Below, piece after piece: positions 1-6,705 of a stretch of 11,188 bases of DNA. Source of the DNA: DATKHR01 sp035510155. GTDB lineage: Bacteria > Acidobacteriota > Vicinamibacteria > Vicinamibacterales > CAVVIG01. A program made the translations under genes and the position numbers. Each line of letters opens with the position of its first letter. Position 1 is the first letter of the stretch. The notes under the pieces were generated by a model, which was given only the letters and a program-made list of their open reading frames with translations, was not told where the DNA came from and searched no databases. The stretch is taken from NCBI GenBank assembly GCA_035510155.1, contig DATKHR010000145.1, positions 1-11,188 on the forward strand, in the 5' to 3' direction.

Positions 1-100
1 GCAGGAGCTGCAGAAGCGGGGCCTGGCGGCGAGCGAGACGGATCGGATGACGAAGGAGAATCCAGCGAAGCTGCTCGGACTGCGTTCACGTCAAGACTAG
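1..100 (+). CDS. C-terminal end of a probable amidohydrolase-superfamily protein (partial)
   Basis: The second frame is open from the window edge and codes for 32 residues before a TAG at 98-100. The peptide contains LAASETDRMTKENPAKLLGL. This resembles the C-terminal helix of TIM-barrel amidohydrolases and phosphotriesterase-like hydrolases, where a Gly-Leu/Phe-Ser stretch is followed by a helix ending in N-P-A-x-L-L-G-L. That helix packs against the barrel and carries no catalytic residues, so substrate and reaction cannot be named. The 5' end lies outside the window. The gene is on the same strand as the glycan operon but 349 bases upstream, and a long inverted repeat between them suggests a separate transcript. 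Another frame is also open here (to a TGA at 109-111), but its Gly/Ser/Glu-rich product looks non-coding. Confidence 0.6.
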   Translation, partial: QELQKRGLAASETDRMTKENPAKLLGLRSRQD

Positions 101-200
101 AACGGAAGTGAGTTGCGGCGGCGCGCATGGTCCCCGCCGGAACGAACCAACACGCCTCTGTTGTCGCGGCGACCGCTCTCGAGCGTGAGTACGGGCTAGC

Positions 201-243
201 CGGCTGAGCGGTCTCGTGCGACACTGAATCTTCCGCTCAGCTG
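201..243 (+). repeat. Long inverted repeat (11-bp arms, 21-base loop)
   Basis: CGGCTGAGCGG at 201-211 pairs with CCGCTCAGCTG at 233-243. Eleven base pairs form, one of them G-T, and nine in the core are perfect (203-211 with 233-241). The loop is 21 bases. It lies 101 bases after the stop of the upstream hydrolase fragment. No T-run follows, so it is not a standard intrinsic terminator. It could be an RNA 3'-end structure for the upstream gene. It could also be a spaced operator for an activator acting on the sigma-54 promoter, since its centre is about 185 bases upstream of the predicted start of transcription. The sequence alone cannot separate these. Confidence 0.45.
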
Positions 244-346
244 TCTCATCCGAGATCCCCCACGGCAAAAATTTTCCTATTGCTGAGTCCTCGCCGTCTC
301 ATGTGGGTCATCCGTTTCCCGGGCTCCATACGGACATGTCGCAGGC

Positions 347-363
347 ATGTGATGTTTTCACAT
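347..363 (+). promoter_or_regulatory. Perfect 17-base palindromic operator candidate
   Basis: ATGTGA-TGTTT-TCACAT is a perfect 6+5+6 inverted repeat. The half-sites TGTGA and TCACA are those of the CRP/FNR superfamily, but the spacer is five bases rather than the six of E. coli CRP, so the regulator is uncertain. It ends 17 bases before the sigma-54 promoter and 86 bases before the start codon at 450. Its first half-site lies within GCATGTG (345-351), which recurs at 373-379. The likely role is control of the glycan operon. Confidence 0.5.
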
Positions 364-379
364 CCTCCCCACGCATGTG

Positions 380-396
380 CTGGCACGTCTCCTGCT
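380..396 (+). promoter_or_regulatory. Sigma-54 (RpoN) -24/-12 promoter candidate
   Basis: CTGGCACGTCTCCTGCT matches the sigma-54 consensus YTGGCACG-N4-TTGCW at every fixed position except the first T of TTGC, which is C. The invariant GG (382-383) and GC (394-395) have the required spacing. Transcription would start near 406-408, giving a leader of about 43 bases to the TTG start at 450. Sigma-54 promoters need an enhancer-binding ATPase, so the operon is probably switched on by a dedicated activator. Such control is known for exopolysaccharide gene clusters in several phyla. No comparable sigma-70 promoter was seen. Confidence 0.6.
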
Positions 397-438
397 AAGA
401 CGTTCGGACCGCGATGGGCTAACTGCGCCGTTTCGGTC

Positions 439-444
439 AGGAGG
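439..444 (+). promoter_or_regulatory. Shine-Dalgarno AGGAGG fixing the TTG start at 450
   Basis: AGGAGG is followed by five bases and then TTG at 450. No ATG or GTG lies in frame between the upstream TAA (420-422) and this TTG, so the site decides the start. Confidence 0.85.
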
Positions 445-449
445 TCTCC

Positions 450-1526
450 TTGCTCCGGGTTGCCCTCGTGGGATGCGGCAAGGCTGCGGAAAACCATATC
501 CGCGAGATTCGGAAGCTCTCCGGCGTATCGCTCGTCGCGGTGTGCGACATTGAGCCGTTGATGGCCGAGCAGCTGGCGGTCCGGTACCGCATTCAAAAGC
601 ACTTTTCGGATATGGACGCCATGCTGGAGACCGAACGGCCTGATGTCGTGCACATCGCGACTCCCCCGCAATCACACCTGGCGCTGGCGGTGAAGGCGCT
701 GGACGCCGGCTGCCACGTGCTGGTTGAGAAGCCGCTGACACTCTGCTACGGCGATTCGCAGAAACTTGTCGCCCACGCGGTCAGCCGCGAGCGAAAGCTG
801 ACGATTGGCTACAACTATTACTTCGATCCCATCGCGCGCACGATGCGCAAGCTCTTCGCCGAGGGTGTGCTCGGAAGGCCAGTACACATCGAGAGTTTCC
901 TTGGCTATGACTTGTCGGGGTCGTTCGGGGCGTGCGTCTTTGCTAACAGCGAACACTGGGTGCATCGGCTTCCGGGAAAGCTGGTCCACAACGTGATCGA
1001 CCATCTCCTGAACAAAGTGGCCGAGTTCATGAGCGATCAGGTGACGGTGCAGGCACGCGCCTGGCAACGCGCCACCCATCGTCATCCGACATGCAGCATG
1101 CCGGATGAGCTGCGATTGATGCTCTTCGACGCCGGCACCTCGGCGTTCGCCACGTTTACGTCCCATGCGCAACCGGTCGCCCATTTTCTGAACGTCTACG
1201 GTACGAAGAACACCGCGCGGCTCGATTTCGAGGCCGGGACGATCGCCTTATCCTCCACAGCCGCGCTTCCTGGCGCCCTTGGGCGTCTGAGCCGCACATT
1301 CGGTCAGGGATTTCAGTGTTTGCGTGAAGGGTCGAAAAACGTGATCCGATTCGTCCGCTCGGAATATTACGCCCTTGCCGGGCTCAATTTCCTGATCAAC
1401 GCGTTCTACGACAGCATTCGGCAGGATGCTCCGGTGCCCGTTCCATACCATGACATCCTGAAAGTCGCGGCCATGAGCGAGGCCGTTTTCGCCCAACTGC
1501 GAGAGAACCGGTCGCTCGTGGCATGA
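450..1526 (+). CDS. Gfo/Idh/MocA family oxidoreductase
   Basis: This is a 358-residue NAD(P)-dependent oxidoreductase of the glucose-fructose oxidoreductase/inositol dehydrogenase family, which usually acts on sugar or nucleotide-sugar hydroxyls in the cytoplasm. The N-terminal Rossmann fold opens with VGCGKAAENH (residues 7-16, G-x-G-x-x-A), with an acidic residue after strand 2 (CDIEP, 32-36). The family's EKP motif is at 93-95, with Lys94 the expected catalytic lysine. The second conserved region, normally GGG-x-L-x-D-x-G-x-H, reads PGKLVHNVIDH (175-185), so His and Asp are exchanged and the chemistry may differ. The start is TTG at 450: an in-frame TAA lies at 420-422, the protein begins directly with the Rossmann strand, and AGGAGG (439-444) sits five bases upstream. 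The stop overlaps the next start as ATGA. First gene of the glycan operon; substrate unknown. Confidence 0.93.
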   Translation: MLRVALVGCGKAAENHIREIRKLSGVSLVAVCDIEPLMAEQLAVRYRIQKHFSDMDAMLETERPDVVHIATPPQSHLALAVKALDAGCHVLVEKPLTLCYGDSQKLVAHAVSRERKLTIGYNYYFDPIARTMRKLFAEGVLGRPVHIESFLGYDLSGSFGACVFANSEHWVHRLPGKLVHNVIDHLLNKVAEFMSDQVTVQARAWQRATHRHPTCSMPDELRLMLFDAGTSAFATFTSHAQPVAHFLNVYGTKNTARLDFEAGTIALSSTAALPGALGRLSRTFGQGFQCLREGSKNVIRFVRSEYYALAGLNFLINAFYDSIRQDAPVPVPYHDILKVAAMSEAVFAQLRENRSLVA

Positions 1527-2578
1527 CGGTCCTGGTCACCGGATCCACGGGATTCCTGGGCGCGGCCGTGATCGAGCGGCTCCTGGCACGTGGCGCCAAG
1601 CGCATTCGGTGCCTTGTTCGACCCAGCAGCGACCAAGCTCGGCTCGCAGCGCTCGCCTCCGCATACAGCGCCGGTCGCGTGGAGGTGACGATCGGCAATC
1701 TTCAGTCGGCGGCCGGCATCGAACGCGCGCTCATCGGTGTCGACACTGTCTACCATCTGGCGGGTGCGATGCGCGGTCCGCCGGCAGGAATCTTCCTGGA
1801 TACCGTCGTGGCGTCCAAGCGCCTCCTGGACGTCATCGCCTCTCATCCTGTCAAGCGATTTGTTCTTGTCAGCTCGCTGAGCGTCTACGGTCTCGCCGAT
1901 GTGCCCGCAGATCGGCTCATTGACGAAACGACCGGGCTCGAGTCGCATCCCGAGCGGCGGGACGCCTACTCGTACGCGAAGCTTCGGCAAGAGCTGGTGG
2001 TCCAGGAGCATGCCGCTAGAGCCGGCTTCCAGCTCATGATCCTGCGGCCCGGAACGCTTTATGGACCCGGCGGGCCGGCGTTCTCTCCGCGCGTCGGGCT
2101 CACGGTGCCGGGATGGCTGCTCCATTTGGGCGGCAACAACGTGCTGCCCCTGTCACACGTCTCGAACTGCGCCGAGGCGGTTGTTCTCGCGGGAACGAGC
2201 AACCGTCTGGAGGATGGAGCGTACAACGTTGTCGATGACGATCTGCCGACGGCCGCTGAGTACGTGCGGCGCTTCAAGAGGGAAGTCGGGCGTGTCAGGT
2301 CGATTCGTTGTCCCTTCTTCGCGACGATGCTGTTGTCGCAATGGGCGGAGCGTTGGCACGTGTCGTCAAGAGGTCAGATCCCACGTGTGCTGACACCGTA
2401 TTGCACGGCGAGCTTGTGGCGCGGGCACCGCTTCGACAATCGCAAGCTTCGGCGTGCAGGTTGGACGCAAGTGGTGTCCACACGAGACGGCCTGACCCGT
2501 GCTTTCGACGACTTGCGGTCCCGTTCTCAAGCGGCGACTCGCCTGCCAGCGGTGACAAGAACTGATGGCCTCGGCTGA
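1523..2578 (+). CDS. NAD-dependent epimerase/dehydratase (extended SDR) family protein
   Basis: This 351-residue extended short-chain dehydrogenase/reductase probably epimerises, dehydrates or reduces a nucleotide-linked sugar. The cofactor loop is GSTGFLG (residues 7-13, G-x-x-G-x-x-G). The catalytic Ser lies in VLVSSLSVYG (114-123), and the Tyr/Lys pair of YxxxK is Tyr149 and Lys153 in DAYSYAKLRQE. RPGTLYGPGG (175-184) is the usual substrate-side motif of the family. The last 90 residues are more variable and define the unknown substrate. Its ATG overlaps the stop of the oxidoreductase (ATGA), and its own end overlaps the glycosyltransferase start by 14 bases, so the three are translationally coupled. 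A reductase on a sugar or lipid-linked intermediate is an alternative to an epimerase. Confidence 0.93.
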   Translation: MTVLVTGSTGFLGAAVIERLLARGAKRIRCLVRPSSDQARLAALASAYSAGRVEVTIGNLQSAAGIERALIGVDTVYHLAGAMRGPPAGIFLDTVVASKRLLDVIASHPVKRFVLVSSLSVYGLADVPADRLIDETTGLESHPERRDAYSYAKLRQELVVQEHAARAGFQLMILRPGTLYGPGGPAFSPRVGLTVPGWLLHLGGNNVLPLSHVSNCAEAVVLAGTSNRLEDGAYNVVDDDLPTAAEYVRRFKREVGRVRSIRCPFFATMLLSQWAERWHVSSRGQIPRVLTPYCTASLWRGHRFDNRKLRRAGWTQVVSTRDGLTRAFDDLRSRSQAATRLPAVTRTDGLG

Positions 2579-3800
2579 CTTCGCGGTCACTACCGGCCCG
2601 AGAGGTCTCGGGGCGCAGTCGCCAACGTCGCGGACTGCGTCGCCAGCCACTTTGCAGCGTCGGATCGAGCTGCTCGTGGCGGGCCCCTCTCTGCTTCAGT
2701 GGCTCGGTGGCCAGGAAGTGCAGGCCGATCTGCTGGTCAGGAATTGGTGCGACGACCCGGACGTGCGGGTCGCTTTCATTCCACATAATCCGGTCGCCCC
2801 GCGCGGGCTGCGATGGACCGAGCGCGTTCCGGCTCTGCGGACGGTGGTGCGCTTGCCGGCCCGCCTGTCCTCGCTTTATCACGCGGTGCGACGATCGCAC
2901 ATCGTCCATATTTTTTCAGCGTCACACTCCTCCTTCCTGATTGCGACGCTGCCCGCGTGGTGTGTCGCTCGGCTGCTCCGGAAACGAACGCTCATCCACT
3001 ACCACAGCCCGCGAGGCTCCGAGCACCTGCGCCGCTCGCGCCTGGCGCGGCTCGTCCTGCGCGGGAGCGACGCCGTTGTCGTGCCCTCCCGATACCTCGC
3101 TGAGATCTTTGCAGTCTATGCGGTGCCGACCGAGATCGTCGCCAACGTCATCGACGCGGCCGTCCTGCGCTTTCGTTACCGTCGAGTCATCCACCCGCGA
3201 CTGGTGTGCACGCGGAATTTCGAATCGAGATACGCCGTCGATCTCGTCGTGCGGGCGTTTGCCGAGATCAACAAGGAAATTCCGTCGGCGCGGTTGCTGC
3301 TGGCAGGGAGGGGCCCGCAGGAAGCCACTATTCGCGCGCTGGTCGCCGAGCTTGAACTCGGCAACGAGGTCGAGTTCTGCGGAGCAGTCCCGCGGGACCG
3401 CATCGGCACGATTCTGGATCGCGCCGACATCTTCGTGAATGCCTCGCGTATGGACAATATGCCTGTCTCGATCCTGGAGGCGTTCGCCGCCGGCCTTCCG
3501 GTCGTGAGCGCGGCGAGCGGAGGCATTCCGTACCTCGTGGAGCACGAGCGGACCGGGCTGCTGTCGGAGGTCGGAGACGCCTCCGCGCTCGCGCAGAATG
3601 TGCGGCGGATCATCTCCAACCAGGCGCTAGCGCGCCGGCTCGCCGGGAACGCCTTCGAGGAATCGTCACGCTACAGGTGGCCGGCGATTCGGGCGGAATG
3701 GCTGCGGACCTACCGCGCGCTCGCTCGAGTCGACGCCGGGCACGCTCCAACCCGGGTTCAGTCGGGAAGAGCGCCTGCCGGAGCTGACGCACAGCGCTGA
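2565..3800 (+). CDS. Glycosyltransferase family 4 (GT-B fold) protein
   Basis: This 411-residue cytoplasmic retaining glycosyltransferase transfers a sugar from an activated donor to a growing glycan, probably exopolysaccharide. The acceptor-side domain has LGGQEVQADLLV (47-58), the glycine-rich loop near the N-terminus, and HIFSASHSSF (115-124). The donor domain begins near RLVCTRNFE (212-220), followed by LLLAGRGPQE (244-253). The signature region RMDNMPVSILEAFAAGLPVV (295-314) carries the E-x7-E motif with Asp297 in place of the first Glu and Glu305 as the second; DNMPxSILEAFA is, from memory, normal in this subfamily. The first 30 residues and the last 25 look disordered, so a slightly later start is possible. 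ATG at 2565 overlaps the preceding gene by 14 bases and lacks a strong ribosome binding site, consistent with coupling. Sugar and acceptor are not predictable. Confidence 0.94.
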   Translation: MASADFAVTTGPRGLGAQSPTSRTASPATLQRRIELLVAGPSLLQWLGGQEVQADLLVRNWCDDPDVRVAFIPHNPVAPRGLRWTERVPALRTVVRLPARLSSLYHAVRRSHIVHIFSASHSSFLIATLPAWCVARLLRKRTLIHYHSPRGSEHLRRSRLARLVLRGSDAVVVPSRYLAEIFAVYAVPTEIVANVIDAAVLRFRYRRVIHPRLVCTRNFESRYAVDLVVRAFAEINKEIPSARLLLAGRGPQEATIRALVAELELGNEVEFCGAVPRDRIGTILDRADIFVNASRMDNMPVSILEAFAAGLPVVSAASGGIPYLVEHERTGLLSEVGDASALAQNVRRIISNQALARRLAGNAFEESSRYRWPAIRAEWLRTYRALARVDAGHAPTRVQSGRAPAGADAQR

Positions 3801-3846
3801 ATCAGCTGGCATTACAACACTTGGCGCATCTCGAAGAGTACTAAAA

Positions 3847-4152
3847 ATGGACGTGTGTCCGACAGACGTCGTCTTTGCACCCGCCGAACGAATCTGGCAC
3901 TTGCTGATGGACGCGGGCGAGCTCACCCATTGGTCGGGGACGAAACTGGTCGAGGGCCCCGCACGTTTGTCGAGCGTTGGCGATCGGCTCGTCCTTCGAG
4001 CCGGCATCTTTCACATCACGTTTGACGTCCTCGACGTGCGGGCCCCGCGGCAGCTCACCCTCGACATCGGGCTGCCATTTGGCGTGAGAAACCACGAGCG
4101 GATTGAGATCACCCCGATCAACGCCAACTCGTGTCGGGTCACGTTCAATTGA
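3847..4152 (+). CDS. SRPBCC (START/polyketide cyclase-like) family protein, frame interrupted by TGA
   Basis: Up to the first stop the product is 101 residues. It opens with MDVCPTDVVFAPAERIWHLL, typical of the first strand and helix of the SRPBCC ligand-binding fold. WSGTKLVEGP and GDRLVLRAG follow (near 29-52), then beta strands ending in ERIEITPINANSCRVTFN (84-101). Proteins of this fold run to about 140-150 residues and finish with a long C-terminal helix. Here that part lies after an in-frame TGA at 4150-4152 and stays open to a TAA at 4273-4275, giving 142 residues if the TGA is read. The ligand is unknown; members bind lipids or other hydrophobic compounds or act as cyclases. The gene starts 46 bases after the glycosyltransferase with only a weak ribosome site, so it is probably the last gene of that operon. 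Confidence 0.75.
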   Translation: MDVCPTDVVFAPAERIWHLLMDAGELTHWSGTKLVEGPARLSSVGDRLVLRAGIFHITFDVLDVRAPRQLTLDIGLPFGVRNHERIEITPINANSCRVTFN

Positions 4153-4275
4153 CACTTCGACTTCCTGCCAGGCTGGCAGGGACGGCTCACGGAGACGGTC
4201 CTTGGCCGCCGGCTCATCCTGGGTCCCATCAACTCGCTGAGGCGCTTGAAACAAGCTGCCGAGCAGCGCGCCTAA
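4150..4275 (+). other. In-frame continuation of the SRPBCC gene beyond TGA (readthrough or decayed 3' part)
   Basis: Reading on in the same frame after TGA gives 40 codons to TAA at 4273-4275. The peptide starts HFDFLPGWQGRL and includes VLGRRL and GPINSLRRLKQAAEQ. This is what I expect for the end of an SRPBCC protein: a last strand, then the amphipathic C-terminal helix. No other stop intervenes, and the frame ends on a codon overlapping the stop of the convergent receptor gene (CTA at 4272-4274 on this strand). From memory, relatives often have Cys right after the T-F-N motif, so TGA could replace TGC. Possible readings are a fresh nonsense mutation, a base-calling error, or selenocysteine insertion. 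Confidence 0.65.
4162..4182 (+). promoter_or_regulatory. Hairpin just downstream of the in-frame TGA (SECIS-like candidate)
   Basis: TTCCTGCCA (4162-4170) pairs with TGGCAGGGA (4174-4182): nine base pairs, one of them G-U, closed by the loop GGC. The loop begins 18 bases after the TGA and starts with G. Distance, stem length and loop G fit the published general model for bacterial SECIS elements (loop 16-37 bases after UGA, loop of at least three bases, a G among its first two). The same bases code for Leu-Pro-Gly-Trp-Gln, so the pairing may be accidental. It could also be a hairpin near the end of either convergent transcript, but no T-run adjoins it on either strand. Confidence 0.45.
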
Positions 4276-6587
4276 AAGTCGACGGAGATGCCGACCGAGG
4301 GCAGAAGGGGCGCCATCGAGCCGAATCGGGGCCACGCCTGATCCTGGAGGTTGCCGCCCACGCCCATGTACCGAAGGTTGCGGTCATTCGTCGCGTTGAG
4401 CGCCTCCGCGTAGAGCGTCATCTTCCACCGGTCATGCACGAAGGACTTGTTCAGACGCAGGTCGAGGCGCTGGTAGGACGGCATTCTCGACGCGTTTCGC
4501 GCGTCGACGACCGTCGAGTCCCCGGTCGTGAAGTCAGAAACGGAGAAGTAGCCGGGAACGGGCGAGCCGCTCGCATAATTGAAGCGGGCGCTCAAGTTGA
4601 CGCTCGGTGTCAGACGATAACTGCCATACAGGTTCAGGGCGTGCCGAATGTCCGTGTCGCTGTCGAACCACGCGCCGGTCGCCAAGTCACGCGCACGATT
4701 GAAGCCAAGCGTGTAGCCGACCCAGCCCGTCAATTTGCTTGCGCTCCGCCGCTGCAGAATCACCTCCACGCCGCGCGAGTACCCATCGTAAGCGTTCGTC
4801 CAGCGCGGCACCGAGGTCGGCCACGTGACACCGCCGGCTTGCAGACGCGGGTACAGGTCAGGCGCGTCCAGGACGTTGCGGTCCTCCCGGGCGTACGCCT
4901 CAACTCGTAAGCGCGTCTGCGGGCCGAGACGGCGCTCGAACGCGGCAACGTAATGCGTGGAGGTCTGTGGCGAGAGCGGTGCGTTCGCTCGCGCGAGCTC
5001 GATCATGTCGATCTCCGGAAATTGCGCATAATGGCCCCATCCGAACTCGATCTTCGACTGCCGTGTCAGTTGAAACATGGCCGATGCGAACGGAAGGATC
5101 GGCTGTTCATCGATGCGGCTGTTCCGTTGCCATCGGAGACCTCCCGTGAGGCGCAGTCGGCCCGCCAATGATTCCCATTCCTGCTCTGCGTACGCATTCA
5201 GCGAGTGAGCGGTGCCTTGATACGCGTTGGCTGCGCGCCAGATCGGATCTTCAAGGAGTGACAAGTACGACGTGCCGTTCTCCGAGGACCTGTGCGCCGC
5301 GAAGCCCACGCGGAGCGGCGAACCCGACCGCCAGGCCCACGTCAGGTTGGCTTGCCCGCCGGCATCCGAGTACTGACTCGATGCGAGCGCGACGTTCGTC
5401 TGCGAATCCGCCTCGTCCTGAGTGTGCTGATAGACGGCCGTCGTGCTGAGGACAATCGTGCTGGCCGGGGTGTACCGCCAGTTCGCCTTGACGAGGTCGG
5501 TCGACCCCGTGCTGCCAAACACCGGGTTAGGACCGAAGCGCTTGGCCGCTGGGACGTCAGCAGTTGACGGAGTATCCTGCGCCCCGGACTCGTAGCTATT
5601 GGTCCCGGCCAGAACGTGTAGCGACAATGTGTGTTGAGGGGTCACGTCGTACGTCGTCTTGCCCTGAACATCCTGGAACGTCACGCTCTCGCTGCCGTTG
5701 CCGCCCAGCTGGCGGGTGACATACGCGAGATGACTTCGCCGAGCGGCCACAAACCAGGATCCCCGCTTGTCAGTCGTCAGCGGACCCTCGCCCACCACGT
5801 TGACGTCGGAGACTCCAACCGAGGCGTGAAACGACGTTTTGTCGCGGCTGCCGTCGCGCGTGTCAGCCGCCATCGACGCTCCGATGGTGCCACCGAACGC
5901 GGGCGGCGGCGCCGCCGACATCAACGTCATGCCGCCGAGCAGCTGATCGTTGAGCGCGGAGATGGAGTAGCCGTCTCCCAGCCCGGCGAAGCTGTGCGTC
6001 GGCGCCCGCAGCGGGACATCGTCCAGGTACACGCCAATCCGCGCGAAGGGGGCGCCGCGAACGGAAAACTCCGCGTGGAAGTCATCTGGCGACGTCACGC
6101 CGGGCAACGTGCTCATCGAGCGCATCGGGTCGTCCAGCAACACACTGCTGAGGTTCCGGATCTCTGCGGCGCCGATTCGGATCTGCGATGGACTTCCCGG
6201 CACAACCGACACGAAAGGATCGGCCTTGACGGTCACGTCTTCACTCAACCGGACCGTGTCTCCGGTCAACGCGATCGCCACTGTCGTTGTCTGGCGGGTT
6301 GACACCAGCACTTGTTCTCGGTCGAGGCGATAGCCCACAGTCTCTGCGATAAGCGTGTGCTCGCCAGGTGCCACATCGTCGAACGTGAACTCCCCCCTAT
6401 CGTTGGTCACCGTTTCGCGTGACGTGCCGTCAATGCGGATGCGGACTCGCGCCAGCCGTTCGCCGCTGGACGCATCGGAGACAGTCCCGGCGAGTTGAGA
6501 GCCGTCGAGGGCGATAGCGCTCGGTGCCAACGCGAAAATCAGCGCCAATGGCAGAAGGACAGAGCAAAGCCAGCGATCTTTCATCAT
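4272..6587 (-). CDS. TonB-dependent outer-membrane receptor with N-terminal carboxypeptidase-regulatory-like domain
   Basis: The 771-residue protein has a signal peptide (basic start, hydrophobic 9-21, likely cleavage after AIA at 24-26). A carboxypeptidase-regulatory-like beta-sandwich follows at about 32-108 (AGTVSDASSGERLARVRI, then TNDRGEFTFDDVAPGEHTL). EDVTVKAD (116-123) sits where a TonB-box-like segment is expected. The plug domain covers about 128-245, with LPGV at 161-164, FSVRGAP at 174-180 and GVYLDDVPL at 185-193. The rest is a 22-stranded-type barrel ending in Phe771, the terminal aromatic needed for Bam-mediated insertion. It should import a large ligand (siderophore, glycan or peptide) using TonB energy; the ligand is not evident. 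At 771 residues it is shorter than many receptors of this architecture, which often exceed 1000. GAGGAG lies nine bases before the ATG. The gene follows the secreted-protein gene after 118 bases and may share its transcript. Confidence 0.93.
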   Translation of the reverse strand: MMKDRWLCSVLLPLALIFALAPSAIALDGSQLAGTVSDASSGERLARVRIRIDGTSRETVTNDRGEFTFDDVAPGEHTLIAETVGYRLDREQVLVSTRQTTTVAIALTGDTVRLSEDVTVKADPFVSVVPGSPSQIRIGAAEIRNLSSVLLDDPMRSMSTLPGVTSPDDFHAEFSVRGAPFARIGVYLDDVPLRAPTHSFAGLGDGYSISALNDQLLGGMTLMSAAPPPAFGGTIGASMAADTRDGSRDKTSFHASVGVSDVNVVGEGPLTTDKRGSWFVAARRSHLAYVTRQLGGNGSESVTFQDVQGKTTYDVTPQHTLSLHVLAGTNSYESGAQDTPSTADVPAAKRFGPNPVFGSTGSTDLVKANWRYTPASTIVLSTTAVYQHTQDEADSQTNVALASSQYSDAGGQANLTWAWRSGSPLRVGFAAHRSSENGTSYLSLLEDPIWRAANAYQGTAHSLNAYAEQEWESLAGRLRLTGGLRWQRNSRIDEQPILPFASAMFQLTRQSKIEFGWGHYAQFPEIDMIELARANAPLSPQTSTHYVAAFERRLGPQTRLRVEAYAREDRNVLDAPDLYPRLQAGGVTWPTSVPRWTNAYDGYSRGVEVILQRRSASKLTGWVGYTLGFNRARDLATGAWFDSDTDIRHALNLYGSYRLTPSVNLSARFNYASGSPVPGYFSVSDFTTGDSTVVDARNASRMPSYQRLDLRLNKSFVHDRWKMTLYAEALNATNDRNLRYMGVGGNLQDQAWPRFGSMAPLLPSVGISVDF

Positions 6588-6645
6588 GGAATGCGCTCCT
6601 CAACTTTTCGCCCGTGACGCGGCAGGTCGTCTGGGTGACGAGGGC

Positions 6646-6695
6646 GGCGTCAGACCCCTGTGGGGCCACGTCCCCCAGGTGCGGCGGCTGACGCC
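6646..6695 (-). repeat. Nested stem-loop in the gap between the secreted-protein and receptor genes
   Basis: An outer perfect 8-bp inverted repeat, GGCGTCAG (6646-6653) with CTGACGCC (6688-6695), encloses a second hairpin. In that one CCTG-T-GGGG (6657-6665, one bulged T) pairs with CCCCCAGG (6672-6679) around the six-base loop CCACGT. The element occupies most of the 118-base gap and begins 11 bases after the stop of the secreted-protein gene. No T-run follows, so it is not a canonical terminator. It may protect the 3' end of the upstream message, attenuate entry into the receptor gene, or guide RNA processing so that the two proteins are made at different levels. Confidence 0.45.
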
Positions 6696-6705
6696 AGCGT
6701 GCCGC

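Larger units (their letters stand above)
101..449. other. Intergenic regulatory region ahead of the glycan operon
   Basis: No convincing gene lies here on either strand; open frames on the minus strand run antisense into the oxidoreductase gene and encode Arg-rich, non-protein-like sequence. From left to right the region holds a small inverted repeat GTCGC-G-GCGAC (163-173), a long inverted repeat (201-243), an AT-rich patch (about 265-279), a perfect 17-base palindrome (347-363), a sigma-54-type promoter (380-396) and a strong ribosome binding site (439-444). Its length and density of signals fit a regulated promoter region. Confidence 0.6.

Noticed and set aside
139..143. GGAAC as the -35 element of an ECF promoter
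   Set aside because: The nearest GTC in the -10 position is 19 bases away, longer than usual, and no second matching site supports it.
1406..2125. Open frame of 239 codons on the minus strand
   Set aside because: Antisense to the oxidoreductase and epimerase genes, both of which have clear family motifs; the product has none.
3801..3846. Second sigma-54-like promoter before the SRPBCC gene (TGGCAT near 3807)
   Set aside because: The bases where the -12 GC should be are CT, so the spacing requirement fails.
4131..4910. Open frame of 259 codons on the plus strand
   Set aside because: It lies antisense to the TonB receptor, and its Arg/Val/His-rich product resembles no protein family. Such frames are common opposite GC-rich genes.
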